A stretch of DNA of 6,443 bases from Clostridiales bacterium. GTDB lineage: Bacteria; Bacillota; Clostridia; Oscillospirales; Acutalibacteraceae. The notes beneath the pieces are model-generated. The model made no database searches. It was given only the letters and a program-made list of their open reading frames with translations, and was not told where the DNA came from. Position numbers and translations under genes: made by a program. Positions 1-5,854 of the stretch are shown piece after piece. The first letter of the stretch is position 1. Each line of letters begins with the position of its first letter. The stretch covers positions 1 to 6,443 of the forward strand of contig JAAZGX010000015.1 of assembly GCA_012511005.1 (NCBI GenBank), written 5' to 3'.

Positions 1-922
1 TATTCTTTTCGGTAGAGCGCATTACATATGCCAAGGTTTCGTTTATATTTCTGCCCTTTTTCGGGGTTAAACACTGCATAAAAGCCGTATGGTTTGTAAG
101 CCCGTCTTTACTCGTATCCTTTATGTGTCGCCTTAAATCAACGGCGCAGGAAACGGAAAGGCTTTCATCCTCACCAAAGTTCGCGATTTCATAAAGCGAA
201 TGCATATATATGGCTATTAGAAGGTCGTTTACTGTCGCGCCTGCTCTTTTTCCGGCGGCTCGAAGTTTTCTAAATCGCTCACTGTCGAAATCACGGCGGA
301 CGATAAAGGAGCGGTCATCCTTACTGTCGGGCGTTAAAGGGAAACCGTGCTTGTCTCGTGAGGATACATTTTTGTATAGCTTTTGAGCAGCTTTTTGGTC
401 AGTAGGGCTTAAATCGGAATAAACCCTGTCATATGAGCGCGTGCCCGTTTTAATAGCGAGCGGGCTTTTTTTATTTTTTACATATTCTGTGTAGTTTAAG
501 GAGAGTGCGTTTAGAAAGTATTTTAAGTCGCCGCCGTCCATACACATATGATTTTCAACAATGCAAAGCACGGACTTATTTTTGTGGTAAAATAGAGCGA
601 CTTTAATCTGCAAATCACTTTCAGGCGGTATATATTGCGTTAAAAAGTGGTCTATTTCCTCTTGCAGATTTTTTGGCTCTGATATAGTAAGAACATCTTC
701 AATTTTATAATCCTTAACGCTCCAATATGGATTTATGGGGCTTCCCGCGAAGCTTGAATGCAGTACGGGCGCTTTTTCAAGAAAACAAATTAGAACGGTT
801 TTAAGTGCATGTATATCAATTCTAAAGTCATAATGAAGCTCGACATGTACCATTCTGTCATTAAAGTCACGGAACATATAGTGCATTTTATCCCAAAGCT
901 CGGCATTCAGTTTTCTTGCCAT
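1..922 (-). CDS. Condensation/alcohol-acetyltransferase-fold acyltransferase (C-terminus cut off by window edge)
   Basis: The frame is open from an ATG at 922 to base 1, giving 307 visible residues; the C-terminal part lies outside the window. A clear AGAGGAG site at 931-937, 8 nt upstream, supports this start. The motif H125-M-C-M-D129-G130-G fits the HxxxDG active site of the CoA-dependent acyltransferase superfamily (NRPS condensation domains, wax ester synthases, PapA, alcohol acetyltransferases). There His is the general base and Asp is structural. Two more family-like stretches are GATVNDLLIAIYM (228-240) and VDLRRHI (261-267). Full-length relatives are roughly 420-450 residues, so about 70% is visible. 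There is no adenylation or carrier domain in the visible part or upstream, so this is a stand-alone acyltransferase, not an NRPS module. Its start overlaps the end of the upstream membrane-protein gene by 16 nt, so the two are probably translationally coupled. Donor and acceptor substrates are unknown. No signal peptide is seen, so it is probably cytoplasmic. Confidence 0.82.
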   Translation of the reverse strand, partial: MARKLNAELWDKMHYMFRDFNDRMVHVELHYDFRIDIHALKTVLICFLEKAPVLHSSFAGSPINPYWSVKDYKIEDVLTISEPKNLQEEIDHFLTQYIPPESDLQIKVALFYHKNKSVLCIVENHMCMDGGDLKYFLNALSLNYTEYVKNKKSPLAIKTGTRSYDRVYSDLSPTDQKAAQKLYKNVSSRDKHGFPLTPDSKDDRSFIVRRDFDSERFRKLRAAGKRAGATVNDLLIAIYMHSLYEIANFGEDESLSVSCAVDLRRHIKDTSKDGLTNHTAFMQCLTPKKGRNINETLAYVMRSTEKN

Positions 923-1710
923 ATTATATTCTCCTCTAATTCATATTTCTTAGAATTTCGTAAAAGCAAAACAGATATAATCACAAAGTCTACTATTACG
1001 GCGTTTACAATAATAAGCCAATAAGGGTGCCAAGAAACAAGACCGAAAAGAGCAAGCGCTACATAGGAAAGAGCCGAAATGGCAGGAAAGCCTAACAGGA
1101 AGTTTATTATTGCAAATTTCTGTTTTGTGATGTGAGCCAAAAGAATATCGGCAGAAATAGCTAAAGCGACTGCCACTATAAAAATGAGATAGCTTTTATT
1201 AATTTCCAGTATGATTTGTGAATAAAGAAAAGAGAATACCGTCAAAATTGATATAAAAGCCGCCGTAAATGAGCGCGCGGTTTTATACATTCGCTTTTTC
1301 GCCGCTCTTTTTGCAGCTATAAAAAATATAGTCAGTATTAGCAGAAACACACCGCCAACCATAATAAACCAGCTTTTCGCCCAATTGTTCGTTATAAAGC
1401 TATAGGAAAGAAAAAGAACCGTTAAAGAAAGAATATACAAAATTCCGAGTGAAAGTGCTGAAAATAGCGTAGAACGGGTTTTATTCTTATTGCTGAGATT
1501 TTTTTGCATAGCGAAAAAGTCGGATTTTAAGTCAGGATATTCCTCTAAAATTAAATCATTAATAACATTTGTGTCAGAAAGCCCGCGGCTTTGAAGCTCG
1601 TTTGCCCTTTCGTGCATTTTTGAAAGAATATTGCTTTTGTACTCGTATAAAGCATCAGTACTTTTTATGCCGGAAAGATTTAATTCAATGTAGTTAGACA
1701 AGCTGTTCAT
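907..1710 (-). CDS. Six-helix membrane protein with permease-prefix/HAAS-like N-terminal domain
   Basis: This is a 267-residue protein with an ATG start and a perfect AGGAGGT site at 1715-1721. Residues 1-75 are soluble and helical. Their pattern (YIELNLSGI..., then YEYKSNILSKMHERANEL, then SDTNVINDLILEEYPDL) resembles the small permease-prefix/DUF1700 (HAAS) domains found ahead of membrane regions in Firmicutes. About six hydrophobic segments follow, near residues 81-106, 112-133, 148-168, 173-193, 199-225 and 230-251, with a basic loop (AAKRAAKKR, 132-140) after the second. The short charged tail ends EENIIWQEN. No catalytic motif is visible. The helical region also recalls the membrane half of DUF6320 proteins, which from memory sit beside alcohol-acetyltransferase-like genes in Clostridia; those carry a zinc ribbon at the N-terminus that is absent here. 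Its stop overlaps the acyltransferase start. A role as membrane anchor, exporter or regulator of the acyltransferase product is only an inference. Confidence 0.75.
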   Translation of the reverse strand: MNSLSNYIELNLSGIKSTDALYEYKSNILSKMHERANELQSRGLSDTNVINDLILEEYPDLKSDFFAMQKNLSNKNKTRSTLFSALSLGILYILSLTVLFLSYSFITNNWAKSWFIMVGGVFLLILTIFFIAAKRAAKKRMYKTARSFTAAFISILTVFSFLYSQIILEINKSYLIFIVAVALAISADILLAHITKQKFAIINFLLGFPAISALSYVALALFGLVSWHPYWLIIVNAVIVDFVIISVLLLRNSKKYELEENIIWQEN

Positions 1711-1730
1711 ATTTACCTCCTAAAAGTTGT

Positions 1731-1748
1731 TCTATAACATTAATACCA
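1731..1748 (-). promoter_or_regulatory. Candidate -10 region(s) for the membrane-protein/acyltransferase unit
   Basis: Read on the minus strand, two overlapping extended -10-like elements are present: TGGTATTAA (1748-1740) and TGTTATAGA (1739-1731). Neither has a convincing TTGACA-like -35 at 16-18 nt. They lie 10-30 nt upstream of the AGGAGGT site, so the leader would be short. The location is reasonable, but which element is used cannot be decided from sequence. Confidence 0.35.
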
Positions 1749-1842
1749 CAAAATTTTTAAAAAAGCATTAAAAATAAAAAAACAATAGAAATGTTAATTG
1801 CTTTTATCGTTTTTTGCACCCTCTTTTTATTTTGTGTTTTCC

Positions 1843-1871
1843 TTGCCTAATTTTTTTCCATATGGTACTAT
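1843..1871 (+). promoter_or_regulatory. Sigma-A-type promoter with extended -10 for the aldo/keto reductase
   Basis: TTGCCT (1843-1848) and TACTAT (1866-1871) are separated by exactly 17 nt. A TG at 1863-1864, one base before the -10, makes it an extended -10 promoter. Transcription would start near 1877-1880, only a few bases before the AAGGAG ribosome binding site at 1881-1886, so the 5' leader is very short and leaves no room for a leader-based regulator. Confidence 0.65.
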
Positions 1872-1880
1872 AAATAAAAA

Positions 1881-1886
1881 AAGGAG
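1881..1886 (+). promoter_or_regulatory. Ribosome binding site that fixes the aldo/keto reductase start
   Basis: AAGGAG lies 7 nt before the ATG at 1894. The frame is open further upstream to 1798, but that stretch contains the promoter and no family-like residues, so the ATG at 1894 is the start. Confidence 0.8.
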
Positions 1887-1893
1887 CGTTGTA

Positions 1894-2745
1894 ATGAACA
1901 GTATTTCAGATACTTTTTTATTAAATAACGGTGTAGAAATTCCGTGTGTGGGCTTTGGCACTTGGCAAACTCCCGATGGTGAGGTAGCCGCAAATTCCGT
2001 GGCGGCGGCGATAGAAAACGGGTACCGCCATATTGATACTGCCGCTGTGTATAAAAATGAAAAAGGGGTAGGGGAAGGGATAAGGCGCTCGGGCGTTGAC
2101 CGCGAAAGTCTTTTTGTTACAACAAAGCTTTGGAACAGTGAAAGGGGATACGATAAAACACTGAAAGCCTTTGAGAGTTCTCTTTTGACGCTTGGGCTTG
2201 ATTATGTGGACTTATATTTAATCCATTGGCCTGCAAACCTAAAGCAGTTTCAAAATTGTGATGAAATTAATGCTAAAACTTATAAAGCGTTAGAGAAAAT
2301 TTTAGAAAGCGGCAGAGTGAAAGCAATTGGTGTCAGCAACTTCCTTGTTTCCCATCTTGAGAAGCTGCTGCAAAACACAAATATAGTGCCTGCCGTTAAT
2401 CAAATTGAATTTCACCCGGGGTATACTCAAGAGGATACAGTAAATTTCTGTAAGGAAAATAATATACTTGTAGAAGCGTACAGTCCCTTGGGTACAGGGC
2501 AGTTGCTAAAAAATAAAAAGCTTATCAAGATTGCTAAAAGATATAATAAATCCACAGCACAGATTTGTATTCGCTTTGTGCTGCAAAAAGGTGTTTTACC
2601 GCTTCCAAAATCCGTAACGGTAAGCCGTATAAAAGAAAACGCAAAGGTTTTTGATTTCAATATTTCTGATGAAGATATGAAGATAATTGAAAACATAAAG
2701 GATACTTCAAGAATAGGCAGTCATCCGGACGAGGTGCCGTGGTAA
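1894..2745 (+). CDS. Aldo/keto reductase (NADPH-dependent, AKR5/2,5-diketo-gluconate reductase-like)
   Basis: This is a 283-residue protein, the usual length for bacterial single-domain (alpha/beta)8 aldo/keto reductases. The catalytic tetrad is complete: D48 in GYRHIDTA, Y53 in AVYKNEKGVG, K78 in TTKLW and H111 in LIHWP. The family signatures GRVKAIGVSNF (140-150), VNQIEFHP (168-175), AYSPLG (195-200) and LPKSVTVSRIKEN (237-249) are all present. The last binds the 2'-phosphate/adenine end of NADPH through K239, S240 and R245. The protein should be cytosolic and reduce aldehydes or ketones with NADPH. Firmicute relatives such as YtbE/YvgN act on methylglyoxal and similar reactive carbonyls, but the physiological substrate cannot be read from sequence. 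It is a single-gene transcript with its own promoter and a terminator 10 nt after the stop. Nothing looks damaged or transferred. Confidence 0.93.
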   Translation: MNSISDTFLLNNGVEIPCVGFGTWQTPDGEVAANSVAAAIENGYRHIDTAAVYKNEKGVGEGIRRSGVDRESLFVTTKLWNSERGYDKTLKAFESSLLTLGLDYVDLYLIHWPANLKQFQNCDEINAKTYKALEKILESGRVKAIGVSNFLVSHLEKLLQNTNIVPAVNQIEFHPGYTQEDTVNFCKENNILVEAYSPLGTGQLLKNKKLIKIAKRYNKSTAQICIRFVLQKGVLPLPKSVTVSRIKENAKVFDFNISDEDMKIIENIKDTSRIGSHPDEVPW

Positions 2746-2755
2746 AAATCATATT

Positions 2756-2783
2756 AAAAACAGCGGTTTGCTCGCTGTTTTTT
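2756..2783. terminator. Bidirectional intrinsic terminator shared by convergent genes
   Basis: A perfect 10-bp stem pairs AAAAACAGCG (2756-2765) with CGCTGTTTTT (2773-2782) around a 7-nt loop. The pairing can extend into flanking ATATT/AATAT with a single extra T. On the plus strand it is followed by a T run, 10 nt after the aldo/keto reductase stop. On the minus strand it also gives a T run and directly follows the DUF1015 gene. The TAA stop of the DUF1015 gene (2784-2782) overlaps the base of the stem. Confidence 0.85.
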
Positions 2784-4032
2784 AATATTCACTTAGCTTA
2801 TGGATAAATAGTCCGCTTAAAAGCTTTGGCTCAAACCATGTGGATTTTGGCGGCATTACTTCACCCGCGTCTGCTATTGCCATAAGGTCAGAAAGCTCTG
2901 CGGGGTATATAGAAAAGGCAACGCGCATACCGCTGTTTACTCTATTCTCAAGCTCATATAGCCCGCGAATTCCGCCGACAAAATCAATTCGGGAGTCCGT
3001 TCGGGGGTCGTCTATGTTCAGCACTTTTGAAATGAGGTTATTCTGTAGTATTGAAACATCAAGGCGGTCTACGGGGTCATTTTTATCAAATGTACCGTCT
3101 TTAGCTGAAAGTTTATACCATTTACCTGATAGATACATACCGAATGTATGTTTTTCACAAGGCTTATACGGCTCTTTTTCGGTGTGGGGTAAAACTATAA
3201 AATTCTCTTTGATTTTTTCAATAAAATCCTTGTCACTCAAACCGTTTAAGTCTGCTATAAGGCGGTTATAGTCCATAATAGCAAGCTCGTCTGACGGAAA
3301 AAGAACAGATAAAAAGAAGTTGAATTCCTCGCCGCCCGTGTAATTGGGAAACTGCTTACGCCTCATTTTAGCAACATTTACAGCAGAGGCAGAGCGGTGA
3401 TGACCGTCTGCAATATAAAAATAGTTTACATTTGAAAATTCGTTAGATAGGGTATCACATATTTCAGAATTATCAACAACCCATACCGTTTGAGTTACAC
3501 CGTTTGAAACGAAGTCGTATACAGGCTCATTTTCTGCTTTCCAATTTTCAATTATTTTATTTATTTCGTCTTTTTTACGGTAGCAAAGAAAGATAGGCCC
3601 CGTATTAGCATCACAAATATCTACATGGCGGATACGGTCAGCCTCTTTGTCTGCCCTTGTAAACTCATGCTTTTTTATCGTACCGTCAATATAATCGTCA
3701 GCCGCGGCACAGCCAACAAGTCCCGTTTGACTTCTGCCGTCCATAATCTGCTTATATATGTAAAACATAGGCTTTTCGTCTTGAATGAGAACGCCTTTTT
3801 CAAAAAGGAATGAAAGGTTTTCTTTCGCTTTCAAATAGACTGCCGTATCGTATATATAAGTATCAAGCGGCAAGTCTATTTCCGCCTTGTCTATGTGAAG
3901 AAAAGAGTAAGGATTTCCTTTAACCATTTCCCGTGCTTCGCTGCTGCTCATTACATCATAAGGCAAAGCGGCTACTTTAGAGGCAAGCTCCGGTGTAGGA
4001 CGGAGTGCCTTAAATGGCTTATACACTGCCAA
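2782..4032 (-). CDS. DUF1015 family protein (SerK/ParB-like fold suspected)
   Basis: This 416-residue protein matches DUF1015 proteins over its whole length. The N-terminus has YKPFKALRPTPE and AALPYDVMSSSEA (residues 4-33). Next come NPYSFLHID (40-48), KHEFTRADKEADR (121-133), the hallmark YIADGHHRSASA (206-217) and RIDFVGG (348-354). It ends with MPPKSTWFEPKLLSGLFIHK (393-412). The start is TTG, chosen because GGAGGG at 4039-4044 sits 6 nt upstream and relatives begin just before this PFKALRP stretch; the GTG two codons later is too far from the ribosome site. It is the last gene of the minus-strand operon, with 15 nt between the stop of the glycosidase gene and this start codon. Members often sit near serA/serC, and from memory some homologues have been reported as free-serine kinases. 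That would make D209-H-H-R213 a likely active-site element, but no serine gene is in this window, so the function stays open. Cytosolic. Confidence 0.88.
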   Translation of the reverse strand: MAVYKPFKALRPTPELASKVAALPYDVMSSSEAREMVKGNPYSFLHIDKAEIDLPLDTYIYDTAVYLKAKENLSFLFEKGVLIQDEKPMFYIYKQIMDGRSQTGLVGCAAADDYIDGTIKKHEFTRADKEADRIRHVDICDANTGPIFLCYRKKDEINKIIENWKAENEPVYDFVSNGVTQTVWVVDNSEICDTLSNEFSNVNYFYIADGHHRSASAVNVAKMRRKQFPNYTGGEEFNFFLSVLFPSDELAIMDYNRLIADLNGLSDKDFIEKIKENFIVLPHTEKEPYKPCEKHTFGMYLSGKWYKLSAKDGTFDKNDPVDRLDVSILQNNLISKVLNIDDPRTDSRIDFVGGIRGLYELENRVNSGMRVAFSIYPAELSDLMAIADAGEVMPPKSTWFEPKLLSGLFIHKLSEY

Positions 4033-4038
4033 AATTAT

Positions 4039-4044
4039 CCCTCC
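4039..4044 (-). promoter_or_regulatory. Ribosome binding site supporting the TTG start of the DUF1015 gene
   Basis: On the minus strand GGAGGG lies between the TGA of the glycosidase gene (4050-4048) and the TTG at 4032, with a 6-nt spacer. It is the only good site nearby and is the reason a TTG start is accepted. Confidence 0.75.
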
Positions 4045-4047
4045 ATA

Positions 4048-4938
4048 TCAATTCGGCTTTTGCATTATTTTAACATAGTCTATAATAAATTCCGTTTCAA
4101 ATCCGGGCTCTTCTGAAAACTCTTTCGGCAGCTCAAGCGAAATAATAGCGTATTCATTAGCTTCTGAAACACCGTCCGCAAAGGAAGAACGCACGCATTC
4201 AACGCCGTTAATATAAAAGATATATTCCTCGGGCGTCCACTCTAAACCGTAGACATTGTATTCATTATAAATATCTTTGGCTTTGTAGCTGCCTAAGCTT
4301 TGAGAGCGTGTTTCGCTGTATCCGTCAACATGAATTGCAAGGCTTACGGAATTGTATTTTAACAAATCGTCGTAATTAAACGCCTCAAATATATCAACTT
4401 CGGCGCCGCCTACGCCGCCCTGTGACAGCTCTTTACTTGCCATTCCCGTGGAGTTGAGCCAAAATGCACTCCAAAATCCGCCGCCTTTGCTGCAAATACA
4501 CCGTATTTCATAATACCCGTATTTATATTCATTTACGGTTCTTATCATACCGGAATACCAACCCTCGCCGTATGAGGCGTTAGAATTGCCGGCATAAAGG
4601 TATTCCGCCTTAACACGGAGATTTCCGTCCTCAACCCTTACTTGATAAGGGGACATAAACCCTCCGCTTCGTATGCCGTTAGCACGGTATTCCCACATTG
4701 AAGTATCAAGAGTATCACCGTTAAAGTCATCAAAGAAAACGGTTTCGTATTCTGAAAGGTCGAGTGTTTCTCCGCGTGGTGTTTGCGCTTTGTCAGCGAA
4801 AAGAACGCCTAAATATTCTGCCATAGCGTATGAATGCTCCCCAATTTCTTTGAAATTGCCCGCGCTTATTACGGCTAAAAACGCAAGGATAGTTGCAACA
4901 AGCCTGTTAAGCGCTATTGTTTCCCTGTCCGATAACAT
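4048..4938 (-). CDS. Glycoside hydrolase family 16 (laminarinase-type) with N-terminal signal or anchor
   Basis: This is a 296-residue protein with an ATG start and AGAGGTG at 4944-4950. Residues 11-27 form one hydrophobic segment (RLVATILAFLAVISAG). It could be a signal peptide cut after ISA (24-26) or an uncleaved anchor, so the enzyme acts outside the membrane. The GH16 domain starts near residue 65 (ETVFFDDFNGDTLDTSMWEY). It shows FWSAFWL (155-161), the catalytic motif E180-V-D182-I-F-E185 and EWTPEEYIFYING (233-245), and ends at DYVKIMQ. E180 should be the nucleophile and E185 the acid/base. The ExDxxE spacing is the beta-bulge type found in laminarinases and related enzymes, not the ExDxE of lichenases. 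The target is a beta-linked polysaccharide, perhaps a beta-1,3-glucan, but subfamily and substrate cannot be fixed. No carbohydrate-binding module, dockerin or sorting signal is present. It lies 14 nt downstream of trxB and upstream of the DUF1015 gene, an unusual neighbourhood without other polysaccharide genes. Confidence 0.9.
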   Translation of the reverse strand: MLSDRETIALNRLVATILAFLAVISAGNFKEIGEHSYAMAEYLGVLFADKAQTPRGETLDLSEYETVFFDDFNGDTLDTSMWEYRANGIRSGGFMSPYQVRVEDGNLRVKAEYLYAGNSNASYGEGWYSGMIRTVNEYKYGYYEIRCICSKGGGFWSAFWLNSTGMASKELSQGGVGGAEVDIFEAFNYDDLLKYNSVSLAIHVDGYSETRSQSLGSYKAKDIYNEYNVYGLEWTPEEYIFYINGVECVRSSFADGVSEANEYAIISLELPKEFSEEPGFETEFIIDYVKIMQKPN

Positions 4939-4952
4939 AAGAACACCTCTTT

Positions 4953-5852
4953 TTAGATATCAGCAGAAGCAGATACGGCGGCAACGGAGCCGTCTGCGGC
5001 GGCTGTTGTTAGTTGCCTCAAGGACTTTGTTCTGCAATCGCCTGCGGCATAAATACCGTCGGCGCTCGTTTTGCAATCCTCTCCGGCTATGATATAACCC
5101 TCATTATCAAGGGCAATAACATCCTTAAATATCTCACTGTCAGGTGAATAGCCGATTGAAATAAATAGTCCGTCAATCTCAAGCTTTCTTTGCTCCTTCG
5201 TATTTACATTCTCAACTATTACAGCCTGTAAAAAATCGTCTCCCTCAAATGAGCTTATATTTGACGAAAGCACAAGCTCGACATTACTTTTAGTTTTAAG
5301 CTCATTTACTCTGTAGCTTTCGGCTCGAAACTCGTCTCTCCTATGGATATGGTATACCTTTTTACAAATATTTGAAAGGTATAAAGAGGTGATAACGGCA
5401 GAATCTCCGCCGCCTATAACAGCTACATCGGCATCTCTAAAAAACATACCGTCGCATACTGCACAGTAAGAAACACCTTTGCCCTCATAGTCTTCTTCGC
5501 CGTCTGCTCCAAGCTTTCTATGCTTTACGCCCGTTGCGATTATAAGCCTTTTACATTCGTATTCCCCGCCGCTCGTAATAACGGTTTTAGTTTCACCGTC
5601 TTTTATTTCTGCAACTTTTTCGGCGATGAGCTTTGCGCCAAAAGAGGTTGCCTGCGCGAGCAAATTATCAGAAAATTCCGCGCCGCTTATCTGTTTTATA
5701 GACGGGAAATTTTCAACCTTTGGGGAGGTGCTGATTTGCCCTCCCACGGCATCTGACTCAAAAACTAAAACCTCTTTTCCGGCGCGTGCCGCATAAATTG
5801 CGGCTGTAAGACCTGCGCACCCTCCGCCGATTATTATTATATCATATAGCAT
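4953..5852 (-). CDS. trxB: Thioredoxin-disulfide reductase (NADPH, FAD)
   Basis: The length of 299 residues is typical of low-molecular-weight thioredoxin reductases. The FAD domain starts with IIIIGGGCAGLTAA (5-18) and closes with YAAGDCR (268-274). The redox-active disulfide is C130-A-V-C133 followed by DG. The NADP domain carries VIGGGDSA (145-152) and HRRDEFRA (170-177), whose arginines favour NADPH. This argues against the ferredoxin-dependent clostridial flavin reductases that have lost these motifs. The tail LRQLTTAAADGSVAA is usual for clostridial members. The enzyme passes electrons from NADPH through FAD and the CAVC pair to a redoxin. Its start lies 2 nt after the stop of the nrdD-redoxin gene, and its AGGTG site (5858-5862) is inside the last codons of that gene, so the two are very likely co-translated. 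The fused redoxin is therefore its most likely partner. It is cytosolic. Confidence 0.93.
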   Translation of the reverse strand: MLYDIIIIGGGCAGLTAAIYAARAGKEVLVFESDAVGGQISTSPKVENFPSIKQISGAEFSDNLLAQATSFGAKLIAEKVAEIKDGETKTVITSGGEYECKRLIIATGVKHRKLGADGEEDYEGKGVSYCAVCDGMFFRDADVAVIGGGDSAVITSLYLSNICKKVYHIHRRDEFRAESYRVNELKTKSNVELVLSSNISSFEGDDFLQAVIVENVNTKEQRKLEIDGLFISIGYSPDSEIFKDVIALDNEGYIIAGEDCKTSADGIYAAGDCRTKSLRQLTTAAADGSVAAVSASADI

Positions 5853-5854
5853 TG

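Larger units (their letters stand above)
1711..1893. promoter_or_regulatory. Divergent intergenic region between the membrane-protein gene and the aldo/keto reductase
   Basis: This 183-nt, very AT-rich spacer separates two divergent start codons and must carry both promoters. It has runs of A on the plus strand near 1751-1782 and of T near 1811-1857. No operator-like palindrome and no riboswitch-like structure was recognised. The plus-strand promoter is clear and is listed separately; the minus-strand one is less certain. Confidence 0.6.

Noticed and set aside
809..1024. Plus-strand 71-codon ORF across the acyltransferase/membrane-protein overlap
   Set aside because: It is antisense to two genes with clear starts, has no ribosome site and no recognisable domain.
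1791..1850. A 19-codon plus-strand ORF coding for a wholly hydrophobic peptide (MLIAFIVFCTLFLFCVFLA)
   Set aside because: It has no ribosome binding site, starts in an A-rich tract and overlaps the -35 of the next promoter. A T-rich stretch gives hydrophobic codons by chance.
1798..1893. N-terminal extension of the aldo/keto reductase by 32 residues
   Set aside because: The extension overlaps the promoter, has no ribosome site and no family similarity. The ATG at 1894 has AAGGAG at the right distance.
4673..5092. Plus-strand ORF rich in arginine opposite the GH16/trxB junction
   Set aside because: It lies opposite two well-supported genes, has no ribosome site, and its arginine-rich composition is what antisense reading of these codons gives.
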